A stretch of DNA of 9,125 nt from JBDNDK01 sp046719185. Lineage in GTDB: Bacteria; Armatimonadota; UBA5829. Shown here in pieces: positions 1 to 6,931 of the stretch; within the stretch, counting starts at the first letter, position 1; each line of letters begins with the position of its first letter. Under the pieces are notes generated by a model. That model ran no database searches. It worked only from the letters and a program-made list of their open reading frames with translations, and had not been told where the DNA came from. The translations under genes and the position numbers were made by a program. The stretch spans positions 1 through 9,125 of the forward strand of contig JBDNDK010000095.1 of assembly GCA_046719185.1 (NCBI GenBank), written 5' to 3'.

Positions 1-1
1 T

Positions 2-213
2 GCAAGCAAGTTACCGCAAACACCGTAAACATCGGAACACCACGATGGTTACATCACCCTGAATTTATTTCAGGGTCTCAATGGATTTTATGGAGATGCT
101 GAATCAAGTTCAGCATGACGGTGGTTTTGATATATCCGGAACATGTTCCCAATACTTATCAGGCATTACACATGTTTCGCAAGCAAGTTCCCGAAACACC
201 GGTCACCGGAAAA
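2..213. repeat. Intergenic repeat cluster with paired hairpins
   Basis: This stretch has no convincing gene. Two near-identical segments, at 2-24 and 179-201, share GCAAGCAAGTT followed by a CCG-AAACACCG core, differing by one base and one gap. Between them are two hairpins with the same design: ACCCTGAA/TTCAGGGT (56-63 with 69-76) and ATGCTGAA/TTCAGCAT (96-103 with 109-116). Each has an 8-bp stem and a 5-nt loop, and both contain CTGAA-N5-TTCAG. Paired stems of this CTGAA/TTCAG type are familiar as dispersed REP-like intergenic elements in many bacteria, so this is probably a non-coding repeat family. The left edge is cut by the window, so the full unit cannot be defined. Confidence 0.55.
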
Positions 214-230
214 TGATCTAAGAGCAAGTC

Positions 231-698
231 TTAATGCTTTTCACTAAGTTGTCTTTGCTTATCTCTTTCAACATCCTTTTTGGCAATAGCATCTCTCTTA
301 TCCCAGAGCTTTTTGCCTTTTGCTGTGCATATCTGAAGCTTTGCATAACCTCTAATAAAGTGAAGTTTGATTGGAATAATAGTATATCCTTTCTCTTTCA
401 CAGCTCTTTTAATCTTGTTGATTTCTGATTTGTGCAAAAGAAGCTTCCTTGTTCTCAGAGGGTCAGTATTCCATCTATTTCCCTCTTCATAAGGAGCTAT
501 TCTCATATTATAAACAAACATCTCTCCATTCTCTACTTTGCAGAATGCTTCTGAAATGCTTGCATTACCCTCTCTAATAGATTTAACCTCTGTTCCAACA
601 AGCACAATCCCAGCCTGATATGTATCAATCATCTCATATTCATGAAAGGCTTTTCTATTCACTATATTTATTGTTTTCATTACTTTTTTATCTTGCAT
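231..698 (-). CDS. smpB: SsrA-binding protein SmpB
   Basis: This is SmpB, the partner of tmRNA in trans-translation. It binds the tRNA-like domain of tmRNA, delivers it to stalled ribosomes in the cytoplasm and lets the nascent chain be tagged for proteolysis. Family signatures seen are NRKAFHEYE near the N-terminus, GIVLVGTEVKSIREG, the APYEEGNRWNTDPLRTRKLL block, GYTIIPIKLHF, and AKGKKLWDKRD before a basic tail, which in this family folds in the decoding centre. The full reading is 155 residues, close to the family norm. The first ATG (698) lies 6 nt after a TATAAT on the minus strand (705-710), which would make the mRNA leaderless. An alternative ATG at 680 starts MKTINIVNRK. Neither has a clear ribosome-binding site. 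No ssrA gene is visible in this window. Confidence 0.96.
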   Translation of the reverse strand: MQDKKVMKTINIVNRKAFHEYEMIDTYQAGIVLVGTEVKSIREGNASISEAFCKVENGEMFVYNMRIAPYEEGNRWNTDPLRTRKLLLHKSEINKIKRAVKEKGYTIIPIKLHFIRGYAKLQICTAKGKKLWDKRDAIAKKDVERDKQRQLSEKH

Positions 699-704
699 AA
701 TGAA

Positions 705-710
705 ATTATA
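705..710 (-). promoter_or_regulatory. Putative -10 box of smpB
   Basis: A perfect TATAAT on the minus strand sits 6 nt before the first smpB ATG. No good -35 hexamer is seen 16-18 nt upstream, where the sequence is an A/T run. Transcription starting 7 nt downstream would fall on the A of that ATG. It is assigned by position only. Confidence 0.4.
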
Positions 711-786
711 TCACATAATAAAAAAAACTAAATTACTAAAATTGCATTTTTGATTAAATACTACTTAAATTTATACAAAACAAATG

Positions 787-816
787 TTGACAACTATTAG
801 TGAACACTGCTAAAAT
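787..816 (+). promoter_or_regulatory. Sigma-70 promoter of the HTH gene
   Basis: TTGACA (787-792) and TAAAAT (811-816) are separated by 18 nt, which predicts a start near 823. This lies 58 nt upstream of the preferred ATG at 881 and drives away from smpB, so the intergenic region is divergent. Confidence 0.7.
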
Positions 817-880
817 ATACCAGCAGATCTAGTTAGGATTGAGTAGATATATTTCCCTCAAGGTGGAGAAAGAGGGTTTT

Positions 881-1309
881 ATGTTTCATTCAGTCAAATC
901 AAAAGATAATCATTCAAACACAAAACAAATTATATCAAATCCCTTTTTTCTTGCTGATTGTGATAATGCACAAAAGTTTTTTGCAAAAAAGCTGTATCAT
1001 AGCCTTAAGTATTTTAGAGAAAAAAATATAAAAAATATATCTGCAGAAGATTCTGTAAAGGAATATCTTTATCAGAGCATGATACATCAAATGCAAATAA
1101 ATGCAGGATTAAGCAAAAAAGAAGAAGAAGTTATTGATTTATTTTTATATGGATTATCTTTTAGGCAAATTTCTGAAATATTAGGTATGCCACATCAAAA
1201 AATATCAAGGCTGTTTAACTCTGCAATAGATAAAATGAGAATAGCATACAATACAGACCCTTTATCTGGCTGGCAAAAAGTATATTTAGCTGAGATAAAT
1301 AGAAAATAA
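881..1309 (+). CDS. Small protein with sigma region 4-like HTH
   Basis: This is a predicted DNA-binding protein of 142 residues. The C-terminal half has the pattern of sigma-70 region 4 or a related helix-turn-helix: LSKKEEEVIDLFLYGLSFRQ (residues 77-96), then ISEILGMPHQKISRLFNSAI (97-116), where 'LSxxEEEVIxLxxxGLSxxxIxxxL' is the typical turn. The N-terminal part (about 1-75) is basic and probably helical, and I do not recognise it. No region 2 (-10 recognition) is visible, so it is not an obvious complete sigma factor. I chose ATG 881 because AGAGGG lies 4-5 nt upstream. The frame is open back to a TTG at 839, but AGGA abuts that codon with no spacing. It has its own promoter at 787-816. 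A regulator acting through this HTH is inferred; the target is unknown. Confidence 0.75.
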   Translation: MFHSVKSKDNHSNTKQIISNPFFLADCDNAQKFFAKKLYHSLKYFREKNIKNISAEDSVKEYLYQSMIHQMQINAGLSKKEEEVIDLFLYGLSFRQISEILGMPHQKISRLFNSAIDKMRIAYNTDPLSGWQKVYLAEINRK

Positions 1310-1320
1310 AGAGAAAAAAA

Positions 1321-1363
1321 GGAGGCTGTCTTTGAATAAATCTTGAGACAGCCTCCTTCGATG
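1321..1363 (-). terminator. Terminator between convergent genes
   Basis: GGAGGCTGTCT (1321-1331) and AGACAGCCTCC (1346-1356) form a perfect 11-bp stem with a 14-nt loop. On the minus strand the stem is followed by seven T residues (complement of the A-run 1314-1320), a classic intrinsic terminator for the membrane-protein gene. On the plus strand the A-run precedes the stem and no U-tract follows, so use for the HTH gene is possible but weaker. Confidence 0.85.
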
Positions 1364-1390
1364 TGGGGAAGTTGACACGCGAATGAAACT

Positions 1391-1702
1391 CTAGACATTT
1401 ACCCCAACGGTGAAGACAATATAGACAGCCAAATACAAACCAATTGCTAATCTGGAAGCCTTAATGGCAAAATCTGGTTGTTTTCTTCTGTAATATTCTA
1501 CTGCGGCTATGAATGGCACAAAACTAGCCATCTTTACTATTACAAATGTCTCCGGGCTATGATTGATTGCTGCTGCCATAATAGGGTTTTGTTCAGTGGC
1601 AACACCTATCATTACATAATAAAGAGTAATAAGCATATCTGCTATGCATATTGCAGCAAGAACCACAGATTCAACACAAACTTGTTTTTTTAATATCATC
1701 AT
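1391..1702 (-). CDS. Small integral membrane protein, DUF5658-like
   Basis: This is a predicted inner-membrane protein of 103 residues with three hydrophobic segments at about residues 11-33, 52-70 and 83-101. The stretch IADMLITLYYVMIGVATEQN, then PIM and a later SPETFVIVKM, fits the pattern I associate with DUF5658 (AD-x-xTLxY...ExNPxM...FxxxKM). The acidic residue in helix 1, the ENP-like turn and the lysine in helix 2 are the usual marks. Function is unknown for that family. The start is ATG 1702 because GGAGGG lies 6 nt upstream; the frame extends to 1753, but that ATG has no such site. It faces away from the glycosyltransferase and ends at the shared hairpin at 1321-1356. Confidence 0.75.
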   Translation of the reverse strand: MMILKKQVCVESVVLAAICIADMLITLYYVMIGVATEQNPIMAAAINHSPETFVIVKMASFVPFIAAVEYYRRKQPDFAIKASRLAIGLYLAVYIVFTVGVNV

Positions 1703-1724
1703 CTTATTCCCTCCGGTGGCTGTC

Positions 1725-1753
1725 ATTAAAATATGTTTCAAAAGCTGTGCCAA
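1725..1753 (-). promoter_or_regulatory. Putative promoter of the membrane-protein gene
   Basis: On the minus strand TTGGCA (1748-1753) and TTTAAT (1725-1730) are separated by 17 nt. A start near 1718 would leave a short leader carrying the GGAGGG site before ATG 1702, which supports 1702 over 1753 as the start. Confidence 0.5.
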
Positions 1754-1875
1754 TTGAGCTGTAGAGAATACTAGCTTTATTTATTGCAGCATTATTTGAA
1801 CCTTATAGAGGAATATTTTATTTGCAGTTTAAGTAGATAATATAAGTATAAAATACCAATATTGAAGTGTGAATT

Positions 1876-2703
1876 ATGAATAATTCTTTTAATCAGCCTC
1901 TTGTATCTGTTGTTATCCCTGTATATTCCAGCACACAAAAACATCTTGAATATTTAGAGCAGACCATACAATCTGTTGCGAATCAAACCTACAAAAATTT
2001 TGAACTTATCATCATTGATGATGTTTCACCACTAGATATAAACTCTACTATAGAAAAAATTGATGGAATAGAAACAATCAGAATCATCAGAAATAACATC
2101 AATCTAGGGCATGCAGAGTCTAGAAATATTGGCATTAGATATGCTGAAGGTGAACTAATAGCTTTTTTAGATCATGATGATATTTGGCTTCCTCAAAAAC
2201 TGAAAAAACAAGTTGAGATATTAAAATCAGATACATCAATAGGATTTGTGTTTTGCAGATGTGAAATAATTGGTGATAATGCAGATAGGTTAAACATCAA
2301 TCAATCAATAATCCCACAAAATCCAGATTTTTGTTGGTTTGTAAAACATGGAAACTTCACAATCACAGCTAGTGCTGTATTAACACACAAGAAAATCATG
2401 GAAGAAATTGGACTGTTTGATAGCAGATATTCCACTTGTGATGACTTTGATGCATGGCTAAAAATATGTGAAAAATATAAATCAGCATATATGCCTGAAG
2501 TTCTTATCAAATATAGATTGCATGAAAGCAATGTGAATTACACTGTTGACAGGCTCAATGATAATATCCTTCTCACATCTCTAATTTGGAATTATGCAAA
2601 AAAAACTGCATTCAAAGAAAAGCTATGTCTTTATCCTAGGATAGTAAGAAAACTAATAGGCAGGATATATTTTTTCTTTAGAAGATATAGAGAATTTAAA
2701 TAG
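1876..2703 (+). CDS. Family 2 glycosyltransferase
   Basis: This is a GT-A fold inverting glycosyltransferase of family GT2. It would transfer a sugar from a nucleotide-sugar donor on the cytoplasmic face, probably for surface polysaccharide or protein glycans; donor and acceptor cannot be read from sequence. VSVVIPVYSS (10-19) begins the nucleotide-binding fold, ELIIIDDVS has the Asp pair D48-D49, FLDHDDIWLP carries the DxD-type metal/diphosphate motif (D99, D101, D102), and CDDFDAWLKI in the C-terminal half holds the acidic residues expected of the catalytic base region. The length of 275 residues is normal. The last ~30 residues are basic and aromatic, suggesting membrane contact, but there is no clear membrane helix. 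The ribosome-binding site is weak (GAAGTG). An A/T-rich TATAAGTATAAAAT sits 25-40 nt upstream. It ends with TAG two bases from a minus-strand terminator. Confidence 0.9.
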   Translation: MNNSFNQPLVSVVIPVYSSTQKHLEYLEQTIQSVANQTYKNFELIIIDDVSPLDINSTIEKIDGIETIRIIRNNINLGHAESRNIGIRYAEGELIAFLDHDDIWLPQKLKKQVEILKSDTSIGFVFCRCEIIGDNADRLNINQSIIPQNPDFCWFVKHGNFTITASAVLTHKKIMEEIGLFDSRYSTCDDFDAWLKICEKYKSAYMPEVLIKYRLHESNVNYTVDRLNDNILLTSLIWNYAKKTAFKEKLCLYPRIVRKLIGRIYFFFRRYREFK

Positions 2704-2704
2704 T

Positions 2705-2730
2705 AAAAAAAAGCCCGGTTTTATCCGGAC
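2705..2730 (-). terminator. Minus-strand intrinsic terminator
   Basis: On the minus strand GTCCGG (2725-2730) pairs with CCGGGC (2713-2718), with one G-U pair and a 6-nt loop. Eight T residues follow (complement of 2705-2712). It ends two bases from the stop codon of the opposing glycosyltransferase gene. Confidence 0.75.
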
Positions 2731-2830
2731 TACGCGGACATTTCCGCAGGACCTAAATCACCACAACACTCGAAAAGGAGGAGACATCGAATATAATTCA
2801 AAATAGGGAGAGTTTTTCATTCGATAACCC
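2705..2830 (-). ncRNA. Candidate C-rich small RNA or hsp20 3'-UTR RNA
   Basis: Read on the minus strand, this gap shows ordered structure with no coding frame. An ATCGAAT/ATTCGAT stem (2819-2825 with 2786-2792) encloses a loop with CTCTCCC. A single-stranded-looking TCTCCTCCTTTT (2785 down to 2774) follows, then a GCGGA/TCCGC hairpin (2734-2747) and an intrinsic terminator. C-rich unpaired motifs such as these are used by many Gram-positive small RNAs to pair with Shine-Dalgarno sequences; that role is inferred here. TATAAT boxes occur at 2836-2841 and 2857-2862, but neither has a recognisable -35 box, so the 5' end is uncertain. The RNA could instead be the processed 3' end of the upstream hsp20 transcript, since no minus-strand terminator lies between. 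I do not recognise a known RNA family. Confidence 0.42.
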
Positions 2831-2922
2831 ACACCATTATATTTCCCATTGAAAAAATTATATAAACTTCAATACCTAAAAAAATACAACTATTTTTTAT
2901 TGTAAAGATTTGTACAGTATTT

Positions 2923-2957
2923 AGGGCAGTGATACATATCACTGCCCTGTTTTTTTT
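2923..2957 (+). terminator. Strong plus-strand intrinsic terminator
   Basis: AGGGCAGTGATA and TATCACTGCCCT (2923-2934, 2937-2948) form a near-perfect 11-12 bp stem, followed by eight T residues (2950-2957). It lies about 220 nt after the glycosyltransferase stop, so the 3' UTR would run antisense to the candidate small RNA, unless a separate plus-strand RNA ends here. Confidence 0.85.
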
Positions 2958-2961
2958 CTGA

Positions 2962-2973
2962 GGGACTAGTCCC
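2962..2973. repeat. 12-bp perfect palindrome
   Basis: GGGACTAGTCCC lies between the plus-strand terminator and the end of hsp20. It has no U-tract on either strand, so it is not a clear terminator. It may be a protein site or a small hairpin in the hsp20 3' UTR. Confidence 0.4.
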
Positions 2974-3003
2974 GACAAATGAGCATTTATATTAATATGG
3001 TTA

Positions 3004-3495
3004 TCATTTTGTGCCTATTTTGATTTTATGCTTTTCTTGAACTTCTGCCTTTGGAAGTTCTACAGTCAGCACACCATCTTTATAGGTAGCTTTGGTTTCA
3101 TCAGGTTTTATACCTCCAGGGAAAGTATAATAGACACTAAATGAACCACTGCTTTGTTGTTTTATATGATATTTCTCACCTGGCTTTTCTTCTTCGGACC
3201 TCTTTTCACCGGATATTGTTATGCTATCACGGGTCACATCAATATTGATGTCATCTTTGTCCATTCCAGGTATGCTTGCCTCTAATATAAACTCTTTTTC
3301 TGTTTCCTTTAAGTCAACCTCAGGTTTGAATCTCTTTTCAAAACCATCAAATAATCTTAGCGGAGCCTGCGTAGTATTAAGGAATCTTGAGAACATGTCT
3401 TCAAACATTCTTTCAATGTCTAATACGGGACTAAATGAACTCCTTGTAGCAAGCCCATCGCTTTTTACTCTTGGTGGAGTCTTATTGTCAGCCAT
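3004..3495 (-). CDS. Small heat shock protein (Hsp20/alpha-crystallin)
   Basis: This is an ATP-independent chaperone of the Hsp20 family, which forms cytoplasmic oligomers that hold unfolding proteins for refolding by DnaK/ClpB. It has 163 residues. The order is a variable N-terminal arm (1-56, with a FEDMFSRFL helix), the alpha-crystallin domain (about 57-150, starting FKPEVDLKETEKEF and ending with the hallmark GVLTVELPK at 141-149), and a short tail with the IKI anchor (158-160). The residue that is usually Arg in the GSFxRxxxLP strand is Val 121 here (GSFSVYYTFP), a departure at a position important for dimer packing. A perfect AAGGAGGTG (3504-3512) lies 8 nt upstream of the ATG. An inverted repeat overlaps the promoter region, and no CIRCE element is seen. 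Confidence 0.95.
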   Translation of the reverse strand: MADNKTPPRVKSDGLATRSSFSPVLDIERMFEDMFSRFLNTTQAPLRLFDGFEKRFKPEVDLKETEKEFILEASIPGMDKDDINIDVTRDSITISGEKRSEEEKPGEKYHIKQQSSGSFSVYYTFPGGIKPDETKATYKDGVLTVELPKAEVQEKHKIKIGTK

Positions 3496-3511
3496 ACCAA
3501 CGCACCTCCTT

Positions 3512-3541
3512 TTATATAATGATAATTATTACATTATATAA
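3512..3541. promoter_or_regulatory. Inverted repeat over the hsp20 promoter
   Basis: TTATATAATG (3512-3521) and CATTATATAA (3532-3541) are perfect 10-bp arms around a 10-nt spacer. The minus-strand TATAAT at 3533-3538, a plausible -10 box for hsp20, lies inside one arm, and the other arm abuts the Shine-Dalgarno site. The plus-strand segment 3515-3533 also resembles a Fur-type box (ATAATGATAATTATTA). A repressor site is inferred; a simple A/T-rich palindrome is the alternative. Confidence 0.45.
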
Positions 3542-3680
3542 TTACCCCAGTGGATGCCTTTTAAACTATCATAAAATCAATTTTTTAATTACTTTTTTTG
3601 ATGTATAATCTTTCTTATTGGTTTGTAAAATATCACTGTTAAATATGTTCTTAGATACTAATATTATAGGAAGGTTTTCA

Positions 3681-4787
3681 ATGAACATTTATGAAGAATT
3701 TGAAATAAAGCAAAACAGAGCTTTTGAAATAATGGACGATATCGGTGTAGATGCACTAATGCTTACTTCAGTTGGCAATTTTGCATGGATTACTTGTGGA
3801 GCTAATAACTTTGTTGCTTGTGGAGCTGAAAATGGTAATGCTTCAGCTATAATCACAAAAAATGGTGGAAAGTATATTGTTTGTGACAATATAGAATTTA
3901 ATAGGATCATAGATGAAGAAGCTAAAGAGCTAGGTTTTGAGGTTGTAAGTTTTCCTTGGCACAATCCAAATGAAAAATTTGAAGTAATAAAAAAGAATAT
4001 CTCACACTCAAATATGGCTTCAGATATACCGATGCACAATTTTATTGATGCATCTGCAAAAGTAGATGCAAAGAGGCAAAGCTTGACTTTATCTGAAGTT
4101 GAGAGATATAAAAAGCTTGGAAAAGATGTTGGAAAGGCTCTCACAGAAACAGCTTGGATTGTTGAGCCGGGTATGAGTGAAATAGAAATATCTTCTATCT
4201 TGAATCATTATATAATTGCAGCTGGTGCTTGGCCCCTTGTATCACTCATTGCTGCAGATGAAAGAATTGCTCAGTATAGGCATCCAATTCCAACTGATAA
4301 AAAAGTTAAAGATATCTTTATGTTAGTAACTGGTGCCAGAAGGAATGGGCTGATAGTTTCTGCATCTAGAATTGTTAGTTTTTCTGAGCCCAGTGATGAA
4401 ATCAGAAATAAGCATAACGCTGTTACATATATAGATACTGTATTTAATGCAAACTCATATATTGGCAATAATATATCATGTGTTTTCAAATCAGGCATAG
4501 AGGCTTATGAAAGTATGGGATACAAAGATGAATGGATACTCCATCACCAAGGTGGACCAACAGGATACAAAGGAAGAGAATTTAGAGCAACACAAGACAC
4601 TGATTTTACTATCTGTGAAAATCAGGCATTTGCTTGGAATCCATCTATCACTGGCACAAAATCAGAAGATACTATCATATCCACATCAAATGGGATAGAT
4701 TTTATATCATCTGATGCCAATTGGCCCAAAATAGAGCATCAGTATAACGGGAAAATATATAAGAGGCAAGATATACTTATAATATAA
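3681..4787 (+). CDS. M24-family (pita-bread) protein lacking most metal ligands
   Basis: This is a 368-residue protein with the two-domain layout of Xaa-Pro aminopeptidase-like M24 proteins: a creatinase-type N-terminal domain (about 1-130) and a pita-bread catalytic domain (about 135-368). Canonical enzymes hold two metals with D, D, H, E, E. By my alignment the first three acidic positions are changed: V216 in MLVTGARRNG, S227 in GLIVSASR, and N320 in AWNPSITG. H289 (HHQGGPTGY) and E329 (SEDT) remain. The GARRNGLI and HHQGGPTGYxxRE signatures recall a recurring M24 subgroup annotated only as 'peptidase M24'. Metallopeptidase activity is therefore doubtful and the role is unknown. ATG 3681 was chosen because AGGAAGG (3668-3674) sits 6 nt upstream; the frame is open to 3618. 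It appears monocistronic, with no clear terminator after it. Confidence 0.82.
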   Translation: MNIYEEFEIKQNRAFEIMDDIGVDALMLTSVGNFAWITCGANNFVACGAENGNASAIITKNGGKYIVCDNIEFNRIIDEEAKELGFEVVSFPWHNPNEKFEVIKKNISHSNMASDIPMHNFIDASAKVDAKRQSLTLSEVERYKKLGKDVGKALTETAWIVEPGMSEIEISSILNHYIIAAGAWPLVSLIAADERIAQYRHPIPTDKKVKDIFMLVTGARRNGLIVSASRIVSFSEPSDEIRNKHNAVTYIDTVFNANSYIGNNISCVFKSGIEAYESMGYKDEWILHHQGGPTGYKGREFRATQDTDFTICENQAFAWNPSITGTKSEDTIISTSNGIDFISSDANWPKIEHQYNGKIYKRQDILII

Positions 4788-4887
4788 AAAAAGTAAATAT
4801 GTGGTGTTTAAATAGATGCTTATTAGGGAATGAATATAATTGCTGCTGAATATCAGAAATAAATTTTAAAAAATTTAGCAATATCTA

Positions 4888-4916
4888 TTGACTAAGTTTT
4901 GATAGCTTGGTATTAT
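4888..4916 (+). promoter_or_regulatory. Upstream promoter of the 16S unit (P1)
   Basis: TTGACT (4888-4893) and TATTAT (4911-4916) are separated by 17 nt. It lies 111 nt before a second, better promoter, giving the tandem P1-P2 layout common to rRNA genes. Confidence 0.55.
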
Positions 4917-5002
4917 ATGATCCTCAGGCATTTACAAGACATTCAAAAGCTGTAAATCAAGTTGTCAAAAAATATTTTAACGAAGTTAAAAATATATATT
5001 GA
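4892..5002 (+). other. Possible gene-tail remnant in the 16S promoter region
   Basis: Between in-frame stops at 4889-4891 and 5000-5002 there is an open stretch of 36 codons. From 4916 it reads YDPQAFTRHSKAVNQVVKKY and a few more residues before TGA, with a composition more like a protein C-terminus than random A/T-rich DNA. There is no start codon with a ribosome-binding site, and both rRNA promoters overlap it. It may be a decayed gene end or chance. I do not recognise a family. Confidence 0.25.
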
Positions 5003-5027
5003 CAAGCCTGAAGGTGTTTGATAAAAT
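4999..5027 (+). promoter_or_regulatory. Main promoter of the 16S unit (P2)
   Basis: A consensus TTGACA (4999-5004) and TAAAAT (5022-5027) are separated by 17 nt. The sequence just after, ATTCTGCTTGG (5031-5041), resembles that after the promoters at 8549 and 8948, suggesting a shared start-site element. Confidence 0.88.
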
Positions 5028-5033
5028 TATATT

Positions 5034-5215
5034 CTGCTTGGGGGTAGAAAGACCGCCCACAAGCTTTTTTGTTCCTTGATAATCGAATAGTGCGAGTGAT
5101 TTGTTAATGAGTTTCAGGAAATGCGTCGTATGAAGAATATGACAAGAACGAGATGGATTTTCCGTGTTAATTAGGCTACATTATGCGTAAGTATAATGTG
5201 GTTGTATAAAGAATT
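5034..5215 (+). promoter_or_regulatory. 16S leader: hairpin, boxA-like element, processing arm
   Basis: GCTTGGGGG (5036-5044) pairs with CCCACAAGC (5056-5064, one mismatch), and six T residues follow, so the hairpin itself resembles a terminator. TGTTCCTTGATAA (5070-5082) matches the boxA antitermination element of rRNA leaders. The sequence from 5072 to 5113 (TTCCTT, AATAGTGCGAGT, AATGAGTT) is complementary to blocks after the 16S at 6815-6852, forming the stem normally cut by RNase III. A further ACATTAT/ATAATGT hairpin (5178-5199) lies just before the mature 5' end. Confidence 0.75.
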
Positions 5216-6748
<1,533 letters not shown>

Positions 6749-6814
6749 ATTAAGAGGAATATGCATTTAAGATTTATCTTACTTTGCAATTTATATCCTC
6801 TATCCTAGGTCGGT

Positions 6815-6852
6815 AACTCATTGATAATACTCGCACTATTGGATTTAAGGAA
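6815..6852 (+). other. 3' arm of the 16S processing stem
   Basis: AACTCATT (6815-6822), ACTCGCACTATT (6829-6840) and AAGGAA (6847-6852) are complementary, in the right order, to 5106-5113, 5086-5097 and 5072-5077 upstream of the 16S. The 12-nt central block is perfect. This is the long stem that brackets pre-16S and is usually cut by RNase III. Confidence 0.85.
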
Positions 6853-6857
6853 TATAT

Positions 6858-6885
6858 AAAAGCCGACTATTGTCGGCTTTTTTCT
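6858..6885 (+). terminator. Terminator of the 16S unit
   Basis: AGCCGAC (6861-6867) and GTCGGCT (6872-6878) form a 7-bp stem with a 4-nt loop, extended by flanking A/T pairs and followed by a T-run (6878-6883). It ends the 16S transcript just after the processing arm. In an ordinary rrn operon no terminator is expected here. Confidence 0.88.
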
Positions 6886-6916
6886 TTTTATATGACCAAA
6901 AAATAAAATATATTAT

Positions 6917-6922
6917 TATAAT
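6917..6922 (+). promoter_or_regulatory. Putative -10 box of the second glycosyltransferase
   Basis: TATAAT lies 9 nt before the ATG at 6932. The only -35-like sequence, ATGACC (6892-6897), is 19 nt upstream and weak. A start here would give an almost leaderless mRNA. Confidence 0.35.
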
Positions 6923-6931
6923 TGGTGCATA

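Noticed and set aside
2..201. CRISPR array at the left edge
   Set aside because: Only two imperfect repeats about 177 nt apart, with hairpins in between. There is no regular repeat-spacer pattern and no cas gene.
839..880. TTG at 839 as the start of the HTH protein
   Set aside because: AGGA directly abuts the TTG with no spacing, whereas ATG 881 has AGAGGG at proper distance and lies well within the transcript from the 787-816 promoter.
234..4698. Other open frames antisense to or out of frame with smpB, hsp20, the glycosyltransferase and the M24 gene
   Set aside because: They overlap well-supported genes, lack ribosome-binding sites and show no recognisable motifs.
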